The notes: generated by a model from the sequence alone, not told the origin. A stretch of DNA of 6,402 bases from Actinomycetales bacterium (GCA_012513625.1 JAAZBW010000197.1:1-6402); one strand, 5' to 3'; positions 1 through 5,757 are shown, counted from the stretch's first letter. Translations and numbers: made by a program.

Positions 1-1020
1 CCGGAGGGTGTGGCCGCGTTGCGCCGCCGGGTGGCCGGTGGTTCTGCCGGTGACGATCCGGTGGACGGCGGCGCCGGACCGGACGGCGAACGTGGCGAGG
101 GCGTCGCCCCGGACGCAGCCGTGACTGAGGCCGCGGAGACGGACGGCGAGCCCGCCGAGGGTGAGGCTGCGGGGGAGGGTGCGGGAGACGTCGTCGACGA
201 TGCACCCGCGATCCGCGCGATCACGATCACCTCCGCAGACGAGCAGTACTTCCCGGTGCTCGCGCGCACGCTCGGTGAGCCGGTGACCACGGCCTCCGCG
301 GGCGGTCGCGAGGTGGTCCTCACCTCGCACGGCGAGACCGCGCCGGGCACGTTCGGCTGGGACGAGGGCGCGCTGCCGATCGTGCAGCTCATCGCGGGCG
401 AGGACCGCAGCGTGTACGCCGTCTCGGACGAGGCCGCCACGGCGCGCACGTGGGGAACCGAGCGCACCATCGTGACGGGGGTGGGGGCGGAGGAGTCGTT
501 CCCCGCGCTCGAGTCCGCCCTCGCTCCCCTCGATTCTGACGACGACGACGCCCGCGTCATCGCCTCCGTCTCACCCACCGCGGACCTCGAGGCCGTGAAG
601 GCGGCGCTGCGCGCGCCCGCGGAGACGGGCCCGGCGCTGCTGCTGGATGCGTTGGGCATCGGCGCAGGATTCGCGGACTTCCTGGACGGCGCCGTGTCCG
701 CCGAGGAGATGCCGGGAGCCCGCCTCTGGGAGCCGGCCACTGCGGGTCAGGTGTTCCGCGGCGTGCTGGAGGACGCGTTCGATGAGGCCGCGGACCTGAA
801 GATGGTGGAACTCGCCTCCGACTTCGACGCCAGGTGGCCCGCCCTCTCGCGGTCCATCTCGGTGGTGAAGGCTGCGGCCGGTGGGGCGTTGATCGTGGCC
901 GCCGCGCGGTCCACGAAGGCGTGGCGGTCTGCCGGCGCCCTGACGGGCGGGGTGCTGCTGTTGGATTCCCTCGCGGATGTGGTCTTGTACGAATGGCTCC
1001 GCCGGAGGCGTGAGCGCTAG
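1..1020 (+). CDS. Unrecognised protein with acidic linker and hydrophobic C-terminus, probably 5'-partial
   Basis: The reading frame is open from the left edge to a TAG at 1018-1020. A GTG at 10 could be a start, but the GGAGG before it (3-7) leaves only 2 bases of spacing, so I think the gene more likely enters from upstream; a TTG at 19 or GTG at 31 would fit that GGAGG no better than loosely. Numbering from the first codon, residues 17-69 are a low-complexity Gly/Ala/Glu/Asp linker. Residues 70-285 look like a folded, acidic region with no motif I recognise. Residues 288-302 and 312-333 are hydrophobic and are followed by a basic tail, RRRRER. This suggests membrane association with the tail inside, but it is inference: the first segment is short and the second contains Asp residues. 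No function is assigned. The gene converges on the DUF4032 gene, 20 bases away, so the two are not in one operon. Confidence 0.75.
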   Translation, partial: PEGVAALRRRVAGGSAGDDPVDGGAGPDGERGEGVAPDAAVTEAAETDGEPAEGEAAGEGAGDVVDDAPAIRAITITSADEQYFPVLARTLGEPVTTASAGGREVVLTSHGETAPGTFGWDEGALPIVQLIAGEDRSVYAVSDEAATARTWGTERTIVTGVGAEESFPALESALAPLDSDDDDARVIASVSPTADLEAVKAALRAPAETGPALLLDALGIGAGFADFLDGAVSAEEMPGARLWEPATAGQVFRGVLEDAFDEAADLKMVELASDFDARWPALSRSISVVKAAAGGALIVAAARSTKAWRSAGALTGGVLLLDSLADVVLYEWLRRRRER

Positions 1021-1027
1021 GAATTGG

Positions 1028-1052
1028 GTGGAGCGGGTGGCTAACCCTCCAC
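1028..1052. terminator. Weak hairpin between convergent genes, possible bidirectional terminator
   Basis: GTGGA (1028-1032) pairs with TCCAC (1048-1052), and GGGT (1035-1038) pairs with ACCC (1044-1047). A 2-base bulge interrupts the left arm and the loop is GGCTA. It sits where two genes converge and overlaps the last codons of the DUF4032 gene. There is no T-run on either side, so intrinsic termination is uncertain. Confidence 0.35.
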
Positions 1053-2285
1053 GGGGGTAATCTCCCCGGTGTCTGCGGCGGAGAGGAAGATGCGCTCGTC
1101 TCGGCGGGCGCGGAGGTATCCATCCACGTAGCTCCTGACCGCCACCTCGGTGGGCACGTCCGTGCCGAGTTCCTGGCTGAGGTACCAGCGGTGCTCCAGG
1201 ATCTCGTGGAAGATCTGCGGCGAATCGAGGCGGCCGCGCAGGTCACGCGGCACGAGCGCGATCGTGGCCTGGTAGACGTTCGTGAGCCACGCGTGCGCCA
1301 CGAACTCCGGCGCATCCACCTCCCCGGAGAGGGCGCGGTACTCCTGCATGTCATTCAGCATGCGCTTCGCCTGGTTCTCCTCCACATCAAGGCCGGTGAG
1401 GCGCATGATCTGGCGGTGGTAGTGGCCCGCGTCCACCACCTTCGGCTTGATGCGGATGTGGGAGCCGTCCTCGTCCGTGGTCATCTCCAGTTCGTCCACG
1501 TCGTAGCCCAGTTGGTTCAACTGGTTCACCCGGTCAGTGACCCGCCAGCGTTCCTGCGCGGAGAGGGTGACGGTGCCGGTGACGGCATCCCAGAGCTCGT
1601 GGTAGCGCTGTTCGAGGCGGTCTCCCACCTCGATCACGTTCTCCTCCCTGCCGAGCAGGCCGCCGGCCTGGAGGTCCATGAGTTCGCCGATGATGTTGGT
1701 GCGGGCCAGGTCGATGTCATAGTGGCGCTGGCCGCGGGTGAGGTTCTCGTGGAGTTCGCCGGTCTCGGCGTCCACCACGTAGGCGGCGAACGCGCCGGCA
1801 TCGCGGCGGAAGAGCGTGTTGGACAGGGAGACGTCTCCCCAGAAGAAGCCCGCCAGGTGGACGCGGACGAGCAGCACGGCGAGGGCGTCGATGAGGCGGA
1901 GCGCCGTTTCCGGGCGCATCTCGCGGGAGAACAGGGCCCGGTAGGGCAGCGAGTATTGCAGGTGCTGGGTGATGAGGGCGGAGTTCAGCTCCTCGCCGGT
2001 GGGATCGTGCCGCCCCGTGATCACACCCACGGGGGTGACGCAGGGAACGCCGATCCTGTTGAGGGACCGGAGCATCTCGTATTCGCGGTGCGCCACATGC
2101 GCGGAGATCTCCTTGACCGCGATCACCCCGCCGGAGAGCATCGCGAACCGCACCACATGGCGTGAGATTCCGCGGGGGAGCGCCACGAGTATGCTCTCCG
2201 GCCACTCCTCGAGGGGGGTCTTCCACGGGAGGTCGAGCAACGCCGGATCGAGCGTGGCGGCGGTGATCTGCAGCTGTGACGGCAC
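1041..2285 (-). CDS. DUF4032 domain protein with kinase-like N-terminal half
   Basis: The 414-residue product matches my memory of the actinobacterial DUF4032 family: it opens with LQITAATLDPALLDLPW and a PRGISRHVVRF block. The N-terminal half resembles the lipopolysaccharide-kinase/protein-kinase fold: AVKEI with Lys58, REYEML with Glu68/Glu70, FFWGDVSLSNTLF with Asp151 and Asn156 in the place of a catalytic loop, and VVDAE with Asp172 in the place of DFG. The DUF4032 region proper follows (about residues 225-400), with conserved-looking stretches such as GHYHRQIMRLTG and EHRWYLSQELG. The frame continues upstream to 2387, but that extension is Gly/Arg-rich and unlike the family. GTG at 2285 is chosen because family similarity begins there and a promoter lies exactly one leaderless spacing upstream. 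No signal peptide or membrane helix is seen, so it is probably cytoplasmic. Substrate and activity are unknown; kinase activity is inference only. Confidence 0.9.
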   Translation of the reverse strand: MPSQLQITAATLDPALLDLPWKTPLEEWPESILVALPRGISRHVVRFAMLSGGVIAVKEISAHVAHREYEMLRSLNRIGVPCVTPVGVITGRHDPTGEELNSALITQHLQYSLPYRALFSREMRPETALRLIDALAVLLVRVHLAGFFWGDVSLSNTLFRRDAGAFAAYVVDAETGELHENLTRGQRHYDIDLARTNIIGELMDLQAGGLLGREENVIEVGDRLEQRYHELWDAVTGTVTLSAQERWRVTDRVNQLNQLGYDVDELEMTTDEDGSHIRIKPKVVDAGHYHRQIMRLTGLDVEENQAKRMLNDMQEYRALSGEVDAPEFVAHAWLTNVYQATIALVPRDLRGRLDSPQIFHEILEHRWYLSQELGTDVPTEVAVRSYVDGYLRARRDERIFLSAADTGEITPVEG

Positions 2286-2292
2286 GGGGACA

Positions 2293-2322
2293 ATCCTAGG
2301 TGCGGGTCGGCGCCGCTGTCCC
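2293..2322 (-). promoter_or_regulatory. Promoter of the DUF4032 gene, predicted leaderless
   Basis: Reading the minus strand, GGGACA (2322-2317, four of six matches to TTGACA) is followed after 18 bases by TAGGAT (2298-2293), which fits the actinobacterial TANNNT -10 box. Seven bases then separate TAGGAT from the GTG at 2285, so transcription would begin at or next to the start codon. An AGGA that could be mistaken for a Shine-Dalgarno site lies inside the -10 box and would not be transcribed from this promoter. Confidence 0.6.
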
Positions 2323-2369
2323 TCGCTGGGCACGGGCCCGCCGCCTCCGCCCGCTCTGAGCCGGAGACG

Positions 2370-2407
2370 CCGGAGGCCGCCTCCCACGTTGGGGAACCGG
2401 CCTCCGG
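2370..2407 (-). terminator. Strong hairpin downstream of the ABC ATPase gene
   Basis: CCGGAGGCCG (2370-2379) and CGGCCTCCGG (2398-2407) are perfect 10-base inverted arms. Inside them, TCCC (2382-2385) and GGGA (2392-2395) can extend the stem across a 2x2 internal loop. It begins 27 bases past the ATPase stop and ends upstream of the DUF4032 promoter, which is where a terminator separating the two minus-strand genes should be. No T-run follows on the minus strand, a common situation in high-GC genomes. Confidence 0.6.
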
Positions 2408-2414
2408 GGGTCAG

Positions 2415-2427
2415 GCCACTAGGTGGC
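2415..2427 (-). terminator. Small hairpin just after the ABC ATPase stop codon
   Basis: GCCAC (2415-2419) and GTGGC (2423-2427) pair around a 3-base loop, 7 bases past the ATPase stop. It lies directly before the larger hairpin at 2370-2407 and may form a tandem termination or 3'-end-protecting structure with it. Alone it is too short to be convincing. Confidence 0.3.
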
Positions 2428-2433
2428 GCAGGC

Positions 2434-3552
2434 TCAGGCGTCGATGCGCTCGCCGCTCACGGCGTGGAACGCATGCATTCCGTGCGGCTCGATGCGGACG
2501 TAGATGGTGGAGCCCTTGTCCGGCACCTTGCGCGGATCGATGCGAACCACGAGCTGATCCGAGTCGTCCCCGGAGCCGAGCTCCGAGGACTCGGCGGCGC
2601 GGCCCACGAGTTCGCCGTACACGTAGGCATCGGAGCCGAGCTCCTCCACCAGGTTCACCATCACGGGAATGGTGTCCGGCGCCGGCGCATCCACCACCTC
2701 GAGGGCCTCGGGGCGGAAGCCGATCGTGATCGTGTCACTGCCGGCGGCGGCACGGAGTTCGCGGGTGATCGGCAGGTTAGCGTCGCCGAGTGTGGCGTGG
2801 TCGCCTTCGATCTTGAAGGTGCCGATGTTCATGGCGGGAGAGCCGATGAATCCTGCCACGAACACGTTTTCGGGGCGGTCGTACATGTCCCGCGGGGTGC
2901 CCACCTGCTGGAGGAGGCCGTCCTTGAGCACGGCGATCCGGTCACCCATGGTGAGGGCTTCGGTCTGATCGTGGGTCACGTACACGGTGGTGACGCCGAG
3001 CCTGCGCTGCAGGGAGGCGATCTGCGTACGGGTTTGCACGCGGAGCTTCGCGTCCAGGTTGGAGAGCGGCTCGTCCATGAGGAACACCTGGGGCTTGCGC
3101 ACGATTGCGCGGCCCATCGCCACACGCTGACGCTGGCCGCCGGAGAGGGCCTTCGGCTTGCGGTCCAGGTACTGCGAGAGGTCCAGCATCTTGGCGGCCT
3201 CTTCCACGCGCTGGCGGATCTCGGCCTTGGGGGTGCCCGCGATCTTGAGGGCGAATCCCATGTTGTCCGCCACGGACATGTGCGGGTACAGGGCGTAGTT
3301 CTGGAAGACCATCGCGATATCGCGGTCCTTCGGCTGGATGTCCGTGACATCCCGATCGCCGATCATGATGCGGCCGGAGTTGACCTCTTCCAGGCCCGCG
3401 AGCATGCGCAGCGAGGTGGACTTGCCGCATCCGGAGGGGCCCACGAGGACGAGGAACTCGCCGTCCTGGATCTCGAGATCGAGCGCGTCCACTGCGGGGC
3501 GCTCGGAGCCCGGGTAGATGCGGGTGGCTTTGTCAAAAGTGACTGAACCCAT
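2434..3552 (-). CDS. ugpC: Sugar ABC transporter ATP-binding protein, UgpC/MsiK type
   Basis: This is the cytoplasmic ATPase of carbohydrate (CUT1-type) importers; dimers hydrolyse ATP to drive sugar uptake. In the 372-residue product I see an A-loop Tyr13, Walker A GPSGCGKST (38-46), Q-loop Gln84, signature LSGGQ (136-140), Walker B VFLMDEP with catalytic Glu161, D-loop SNLDAKL (164-170) and H-loop His194. The C-terminal third (about 235-372, with GFRPEAL and VRIEPHG) is the TOBE-like regulatory region typical of MalK/UgpC/MsiK. Length is normal. ATG 3552 is chosen because GAAGGGA (3568-3562) lies 9 bases upstream; the in-frame GTG at 3570 has no such site. No permease or binding-protein gene is adjacent, so it is probably a shared ATPase like Streptomyces MsiK. 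Which sugars it serves cannot be told. Regulation may act at the inverted repeat at 3605-3627. Confidence 0.95.
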   Translation of the reverse strand: MGSVTFDKATRIYPGSERPAVDALDLEIQDGEFLVLVGPSGCGKSTSLRMLAGLEEVNSGRIMIGDRDVTDIQPKDRDIAMVFQNYALYPHMSVADNMGFALKIAGTPKAEIRQRVEEAAKMLDLSQYLDRKPKALSGGQRQRVAMGRAIVRKPQVFLMDEPLSNLDAKLRVQTRTQIASLQRRLGVTTVYVTHDQTEALTMGDRIAVLKDGLLQQVGTPRDMYDRPENVFVAGFIGSPAMNIGTFKIEGDHATLGDANLPITRELRAAAGSDTITIGFRPEALEVVDAPAPDTIPVMVNLVEELGSDAYVYGELVGRAAESSELGSGDDSDQLVVRIDPRKVPDKGSTIYVRIEPHGMHAFHAVSGERIDA

Positions 3553-3569
3553 GGTGATGAATCCCTTCA

Positions 3570-3587
3570 CCGGCAGGAACGTGCCGG
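3570..3587 (-). promoter_or_regulatory. Leader hairpin abutting the ATPase ribosome-binding site
   Basis: On the minus strand CCGGCA (3587-3582) and TGCCGG (3575-3570) form perfect 6-base arms around a CGTTCC loop. The stem ends one base before the GAAGGGA ribosome-binding site (3568-3562). Such a stem could hamper ribosome access or stabilise the mRNA. No riboswitch class is recognisable. Confidence 0.4.
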
Positions 3588-3604
3588 ACGATCCGTTGTG
3601 GAGG

Positions 3605-3627
3605 GTGTCAATTGTCTACATTGACAC
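3605..3627. promoter_or_regulatory. Perfect inverted repeat, likely transcription-factor operator
   Basis: GTGTCAAT (3605-3612) and ATTGACAC (3620-3627) are perfect 8-base inverted arms with a 7-base TGTCTAC spacer. The site lies in the divergent intergenic region, 52 bases before the ATPase ATG and about 250 before the kinase ATG, and is one of the few AT-rich patches here. A dimeric repressor or activator of the ATPase gene is the simplest reading. Each arm contains an outward-facing TTGACA, but neither has a TANNNT box at 16-18 bases, so these are probably not paired -35 boxes. The regulator's family cannot be told. Confidence 0.55.
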
Positions 3628-3749
3628 GACCGAGAAAACGGCCTGATTGGATTCTCTCACACCAATGCAAATCCGGCCCGTGGCTCGCGCTTTACCTTTC
3701 GTCGCCCACCGCACTACCCACTGCGGACCTGAGGGGTGGCGAGCGGCGG

Positions 3750-3783
3750 CGCTCCCGTCCGCGGGCACGCTCCCGTCCGCGGG
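3750..3783 (+). repeat. 16-bp direct repeat upstream of the kinase gene
   Basis: CGCTCCCGTCCGCGGG occurs at 3750-3765 and again, identical, at 3768-3783, giving a period of 18 bases. The two-base spacer and low surrounding complexity suggest slippage, but a paired protein-binding site cannot be excluded. Confidence 0.6.
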
Positions 3784-3810
3784 GCCCGGCTCAGCGAGCG
3801 GCGGGCCCCG
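3780..3810 (+). other. Strong GC hairpin upstream of the kinase gene
   Basis: CGGGGCCCG (3780-3788) and CGGGCCCCG (3802-3810) are perfect 9-base arms around a 13-base loop. It overlaps the second copy of the direct repeat and lies 66 bases before the kinase ATG. No T-run follows, and no plus-strand gene lies upstream that would need a terminator here, so a leader structure is likelier than a terminator. Confidence 0.45.
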
Positions 3811-3876
3811 GCCCCAGCACACAGCGAGCGAGGGAGGGCAGGAGTCCGCGCCCGCCCCCTGTGTCACCATGAGGGC

Positions 3877-5757
3877 ATGGAGGAGATCGGCGGCTACCGG
3901 CTTGTGCGCCGGCTCGGCGCCGGTGGCATGGGCACGGTCTGGGAGGCGCTCGACGCCGAGGACCGCGCCGTGGCCCTCAAGGTCCTCCACCCCCACATCT
4001 CGCAGGATCCGGGTGCCCGCCAGCGCCTCGAACGTGAGGTCCGGCTCCTCCACCGTGTGCGTGGCCCGCGCATTGCCCGCGTGCTGGACGCCGAGGTGGA
4101 GGCCTCCGAGGCGTTCGTGGTCACCGAGCTGATCGACGGTCTCACCCTCGAGGAGGACGTCCGCGCCCGCGGCCCCTTCACCCCGAACGAGCTCGCCAAC
4201 CTCGCCCGCGGCCTCTCTGAGGCGCTCCACACCATCCACGCGGCGGACGTGGTCCACCGTGACCTCAAACCCTCCAATGTGATGATCAGCGCCACCGGGC
4301 CCGTGATCATCGATTTCGGGATCGCCCAGGTGGCCGACGACGTCCGCCTCACCCAGACCGGCATGGTCACCGGCACTCCCGGCTACCTCGATCCGGAGAT
4401 CGTGGACGGCGCCCCGCCGAGCTCCACCTGCGACTGGTGGGCGTGGGCCGCCGTGCTCGTGTTCGCCGCCACCGGCCGCCAGCCCTTCGGCACCGGCCCG
4501 CACGCCGCCATCTTCCACCGCCTCCACACGGGCGCCGTGGATGTGGAGGGCCTCGAGCCCGCCAGCGCCGCCGCCCTCCGCGCCGCGCTCCTCCCCAGTT
4601 CCACGGGCCGCCTCCATCCCGCCGCCGTCCTCGCCACCCTGGAGGGCCGCATCTCCCGCAGTGACCTCACCCGGGAACTCGTGCAGCTCGGCCTCGACGA
4701 CGACGCCCACCCCGCCCCGCCCATCTCGATCCCTCCGTCGGGCTCGTCTCCCGTCACGCCCGCCCACCAGGCCGGCGCCGCCCATACCCGCGCGCTGCCG
4801 CACGGCGTGAACCCCACCCGTGCGCTGCCGCAGGGCGGGGACTCCACCCGCGTGGCGCCCGCGCCCGATCCGAATCGCACGCGTGCGGTTCCGGCGCCCG
4901 GCTACGGGACGGAGGCTCCGGCGTCGGGAAGTACGGCCGTGATGGGTCCGGGGTACGGCCAGGACCAGACGCGCGTGGCGTCGTCCGGCTACGCACCGCC
5001 TGGCTATGGAACCCCCGGTTACGGACCGGCCGGCAGCGGGCTGGCTGGTTACGGAACGCCTGGTTACGGACCGGCCGGCGGCGGGCTTGCCCCGCCCGGC
5101 CCGGGTTACGCGCCGGATCCGTACGCGCACCCCGGCGCGGCGCCGCCCCCGCAGCAGGTGCCGGAGTGGCTCGTGCCGGCTGCGTCGAGGTCCGGGATGG
5201 TGGCGTCGATCGGGCTGCTGCTCGCGGCGCTCGGGATGGTGTGGCCGGGGCCGGTGCTGCTCGCGTTCGCGGTGCTGCTGCTCGTCTCGGCGGCGACGGG
5301 CTACGGGGTGCGATCCCTGCGGGGCACGCGCCTGAGACGGGGTCTACGCTCCGGGGACCTCGCACGCTCTGCGCTCGCGGCCCCCTGGCACCTGCTGCGC
5401 GGGCTCCTGCTGGTGGTGTTTCTCCTGGGGGTGGGGCTCGGTATCGGGTGGATCATCCTGCAGGGGGCCTTCCTCACCGTGCCGGAGCTTCGGGATGCGG
5501 AGAGCCAGATCGCGGATCACATTGCGATGGGCGGCGGGGCGGGCCTCGTGATGCTGACCTCGTGGTTCACGCCCGGGGCGGAGCGGGTGCGGGACGGGGC
5601 GCGCACGGTGCTGGGGGCCGCGTTCCCTTTCCGGACGATGCGGGTGGTGCTGATACTGCTCTGCTGCGCACTTGCGGTGCTGGTGGTGGGATTCGTGCTG
5701 ATGGGCTCGCTGAGTGGCATCCACTGGGCGCCCGTGCCGGAACCGGTCTGGCTCTGA
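3877..5757 (+). CDS. Membrane-anchored Hanks-type serine/threonine protein kinase
   Basis: The 626-residue product phosphorylates Ser/Thr of protein targets. Kinase domain, about 7-262: Gly-rich loop GAGGMGTVW (14-22), VALK Lys35, helix-C Glu54, catalytic HRDLKPSN (127-134, Asp129), DFG (146-148), an activation segment with Thr159, Thr161, Thr165 and Thr167, and DPE (172-174) in place of APE. Residues 275-430 are a Pro/Gly-rich linker with repeated TRxxP motifs and GYG repeats. Hydrophobic segments near 441-456, 458-475, 506-532 and 588-612 suggest about four membrane helices with the kinase domain inside. There are no PASTA repeats and no large outer sensor. ATG 3877 is chosen because kinase similarity begins right after it. 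The frame is open back to 3736, but that extension is Arg/Pro/Ala-rich and unlike a kinase. GAGGG (3871-3875) is only 1 base from the ATG, so ribosome binding is unusual. Codon usage changes sharply between the kinase and membrane halves. Confidence 0.93.
   Translation: MEEIGGYRLVRRLGAGGMGTVWEALDAEDRAVALKVLHPHISQDPGARQRLEREVRLLHRVRGPRIARVLDAEVEASEAFVVTELIDGLTLEEDVRARGPFTPNELANLARGLSEALHTIHAADVVHRDLKPSNVMISATGPVIIDFGIAQVADDVRLTQTGMVTGTPGYLDPEIVDGAPPSSTCDWWAWAAVLVFAATGRQPFGTGPHAAIFHRLHTGAVDVEGLEPASAAALRAALLPSSTGRLHPAAVLATLEGRISRSDLTRELVQLGLDDDAHPAPPISIPPSGSSPVTPAHQAGAAHTRALPHGVNPTRALPQGGDSTRVAPAPDPNRTRAVPAPGYGTEAPASGSTAVMGPGYGQDQTRVASSGYAPPGYGTPGYGPAGSGLAGYGTPGYGPAGGGLAPPGPGYAPDPYAHPGAAPPPQQVPEWLVPAASRSGMVASIGLLLAALGMVWPGPVLLAFAVLLLVSAATGYGVRSLRGTRLRRGLRSGDLARSALAAPWHLLRGLLLVVFLLGVGLGIGWIILQGAFLTVPELRDAESQIADHIAMGGGAGLVMLTSWFTPGAERVRDGARTVLGAAFPFRTMRVVLILLCCALAVLVVGFVLMGSLSGIHWAPVPEPVWL
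4777..4986 (+). repeat. Repeated Thr-Arg motif in the kinase linker
   Basis: This encodes kinase residues 301-370. TRALP occurs at 304-308 and 314-318, TRVAP at 324-328, TRAVP at 335-339 and TRVAS at 365-369, with a looser STAVM at 352-356. The first three Thr are exactly 10 residues apart, about a 30-bp period. They are plausible autophosphorylation sites; this is inference. Confidence 0.7.
5002..5091 (+). repeat. Tandem 45-bp duplication encoding a Gly/Tyr/Pro block
   Basis: Two in-frame copies (5002-5046 and 5047-5091) encode GYGTPGYGPAGSGLA and GYGTPGYGPAGGGLA, kinase residues 376-390 and 391-405, differing at one residue. Further single GYG/GYA units flank them (342-344, 359-361, 371-373, 410-412). 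This is flexible linker between the kinase domain and the first membrane helix, and likely to vary in copy number. Confidence 0.85.

Larger units (their letters stand above)
3553..3876. other. Divergent intergenic region between the ABC ATPase and Ser/Thr kinase genes
   Basis: These 324 bases carry no believable gene. The left part, around 3590-3720, is less GC-rich than the rest of the window and holds the inverted repeat at 3605-3627. TANNNT boxes on the plus strand occur at 3617-3622 (TACATT) and 3693-3698 (TACCTT), both without a good -35, so I do not assign a start site for either gene. The right part, 3739-3876, is very GC-rich, with a 16-bp direct repeat, a 9-bp-stem hairpin and several copies of a GCGAGCG word. 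If transcribed, it would be a structured kinase leader. Confidence 0.7.

Noticed and set aside
1191..2165. Long plus-strand open frame opposite the DUF4032 gene
   Set aside because: It is a mirror frame of a well-supported gene in high-GC DNA. Its product is His/Val/Gly-rich with no motif, and no ribosome site or promoter supports it.
2286..2387. N-terminal extension of the DUF4032 protein to 2387
   Set aside because: The added 34 residues are Gly/Arg-rich and unlike the family, and the extension would cover the promoter and part of the terminator hairpin.
1969..3546. 525-codon plus-strand open frame across the DUF4032 and ABC ATPase genes
   Set aside because: It runs antisense through two recognisable genes and their terminator. 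The opposite strand carries the complete set of ABC ATPase motifs. Length alone is not evidence at this GC content.
3606..3626. Back-to-back TTGACA hexamers as divergent -35 boxes
   Set aside because: At 16-18 bases beyond each hexamer there is no TANNNT box on either side, so the symmetric pair is better read as an operator.
3612..3872. 86-codon open frame in the divergent intergenic region
   Set aside because: It starts with TTG inside the inverted repeat, has no ribosome site, and its product is Arg/Pro-rich noise from GC-rich DNA.
5002..5091. CRISPR-like or mobile repeat
   Set aside because: The units are adjacent, without unique spacers, in frame, and encode a linker peptide, so this is a coding tandem duplication.
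3616..5130. 504-codon minus-strand open frame opposite the kinase gene
   Set aside because: The plus strand encodes an intact kinase with all catalytic motifs. The minus product is Arg/Gly/Ala low-complexity sequence that also reads through the intergenic region.
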